Part shown: positions 38,433-39,021 of the stretch, in pieces
Layout of the letters: each line of letters opens with the position of its first letter
Position numbering within the stretch: the first letter of the stretch is position 1
NCBI GenBank assembly: GCA_937877535.1
Contig: CALFJF010000055.1
Location: forward strand, 1-39,021
Direction of reading: 5' to 3'
From: an uncultured Treponema sp.
GTDB taxonomy: Bacteria > Spirochaetota > Spirochaetia > Treponematales > Treponemataceae
Length of the DNA: 39,021 nt
Translations under genes and position numbers: made by a program
The notes under the pieces: model-generated
The model's input: the letters and a program-made list of their open reading frames with translations, nothing else
The model's database searches: none
What the model was told of the DNA's origin: nothing

Positions 38433-38565
38433 GTGGTTTCGACAGGCTCAACCACCGAAGAATTGGTCATTGAGGTTCTCGAAATGACCGCCGACGGATT
38501 TTTTGTTGCTTGTGGTTTCGATAAACTCAACCACCGAAGTTTTTGCTCAACCACCGAAGTTTTTG
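38433..38565 (+). repeat. composite hairpin repeat block, copy B
   Basis: Hairpins at 38433-38457, 38465-38490 and 38512-38536 correspond to the block at 36928-37032; a 20-bp unit (CTCAACCACCGAAGTTTTTG) is then tandemly duplicated at about 38526-38565. Confidence 0.82.
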
Positions 38566-38582
38566 TGACCAGCGAAAAAACT

Positions 38583-38765
38583 TGGGCATATCGCACCTTG
38601 AAATCCGTTAGGAAACAAGGGGCTTAAGCCCCTTGATAAGCAATTATCTGTCATTCTGAGCAAAGCGAAAAATCTCACTTACATTGAAAATATAGATTCT
38701 TCGGTCGCTTCGCTCCCTCAAAATGACGCAACCACCGAAAAACTGGGCAAAAGAGCGCGTCGAAA
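38583..38765 (+). repeat. 183-bp direct repeat, copy B
   Basis: Second copy of the block at 36718-36900, same length and orientation, including the 20-bp palindrome. Confidence 0.93.
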
Positions 38766-38766
38766 A

Positions 38767-38802
38767 AACACTTTTCTGTTAAAAAATTCACAGAAAAGTG
38801 TT
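38767..38802 (+). repeat. 13-bp perfect hairpin upstream of serC
   Basis: AACACTTTTCTGT (38767-38779) and its exact reverse complement (38790-38802) enclose a 10-nt A/T loop. It starts at the end of repeat copy B and lies about 30 nt before the serC promoter. Confidence 0.75.
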
Positions 38803-38830
38803 CGATTTTCCAGAAAATTGGGCAAAATGA

Positions 38831-38860
38831 TTGACCATTTCTTTCAAAAACGGCTAAAAT
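38831..38860 (+). promoter_or_regulatory. promoter of serC
   Basis: TTGACC (38831-38836), an 18-nt spacer and TAAAAT (38855-38860). The serC ATG at 38932 follows after a leader of about 65 nt. Confidence 0.6.
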
Positions 38861-38931
38861 AATCGTACAATCTGTGAGAAAATTCACAAAAGAAAATCCG
38901 AAGCGAATTCGGAAAATGACAGGGGTACAAA

Positions 38932-39021
38932 ATGTCACGAGTCTACAATTTTAGCGCGGGTCCTTCTTGCTTGCCGGAAGAAGTTTTGAATGAATGTGCG
39001 GCAGAAATGCTTGATTATAAG
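38932..39021 (+). CDS. serC: phosphoserine aminotransferase, N-terminal part (cut by window edge)
   Basis: The first 30 residues read MSRVYNFSAGPSCLPEEVLN and ECAAEMLDYK. The N-terminal NFSAGPxxLPEEVL is diagnostic of SerC, which makes phosphoserine from 3-phosphohydroxypyruvate and glutamate (pyridoxal-phosphate enzyme). AGGGG lies 7 nt before the ATG. The rest is beyond the window. Confidence 0.92.
   Translation, partial: MSRVYNFSAGPSCLPEEVLNECAAEMLDYK

Overview
The window looks like the chromosome of an anaerobic, host-associated treponeme (Spirochaetota). This is an inference from several traits: a complete Bat-type (aerotolerance) operon, BspA-like leucine-rich-repeat proteins, small lipoproteins with an aspartate run straight after the lipidated cysteine, secreted pectin-degrading enzymes, and the core block rpsP-khpA-rimM-trmD-rplS. 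No rRNA or tRNA gene was recognised, so the genus is not proven.

Layout. 1-5.5 kb: an AraC-type regulator (cut by the window edge), a GNAT toxin-antitoxin pair, two fused ABC exporter/importer half-transporters, a decayed ElaA-like acetyltransferase and a CoA-binding protein. 5.5-12.8 kb: two pectinesterase-family genes, arginase, a NifU-C scaffold protein, a DUF2156 protein, an ORF6N/PLD-like protein and a YkgJ-like cysteine-cluster protein. 12.8-21.2 kb is an accessory zone of short genes, remnants and toxin-antitoxin modules (HigA remnant, RelB/YoeB), around gdhA and mscL. It holds BspA-like genes, a frameshifted FRG-domain gene, a RecG fragment, tiny membrane proteins and paralogous micro-proteins. 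21.3-28.9 kb is mostly core: aroC, a D-2-hydroxyacid dehydrogenase, a RluA-type pseudouridine synthase, an orphan D12-class adenine methylase and the ribosomal/tRNA-modification block. 28.9-35.8 kb is one tight Bat operon (MoxR ATPase, DUF58, membrane protein, BatA, a BatB-BatC fusion, a BatD/E-like protein), with most genes overlapping or nearly touching. 35.9-39 kb has an Smr-domain gene, a lipoprotein gene flanked by 183-bp direct repeats and dense hairpin repeats, and the start of serC.

Three signals stand out. First, five minus-strand accessory/envelope transcription units share one promoter architecture: a -35 close to TTGACA, a spacer dominated by a run of 8 or 9 T, then G and TAxAGT. 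Second, two genes in the same zone (a BspA-like LRR gene and an FRG-domain gene) are each broken at an 8-nt homopolymer where loss of one base restores the conserved protein; this suggests phase variation (or assembly error). Third, a family of short hairpins keeps a common loop core (GAG...TCGA) while the arms vary in a complementary way. The family occurs at least 15 times, once inside the coding sequence of the RecG fragment. Three genes also have a -10-like hexamer ending exactly 6 nt before the ATG and no Shine-Dalgarno, so leaderless transcripts are possible.
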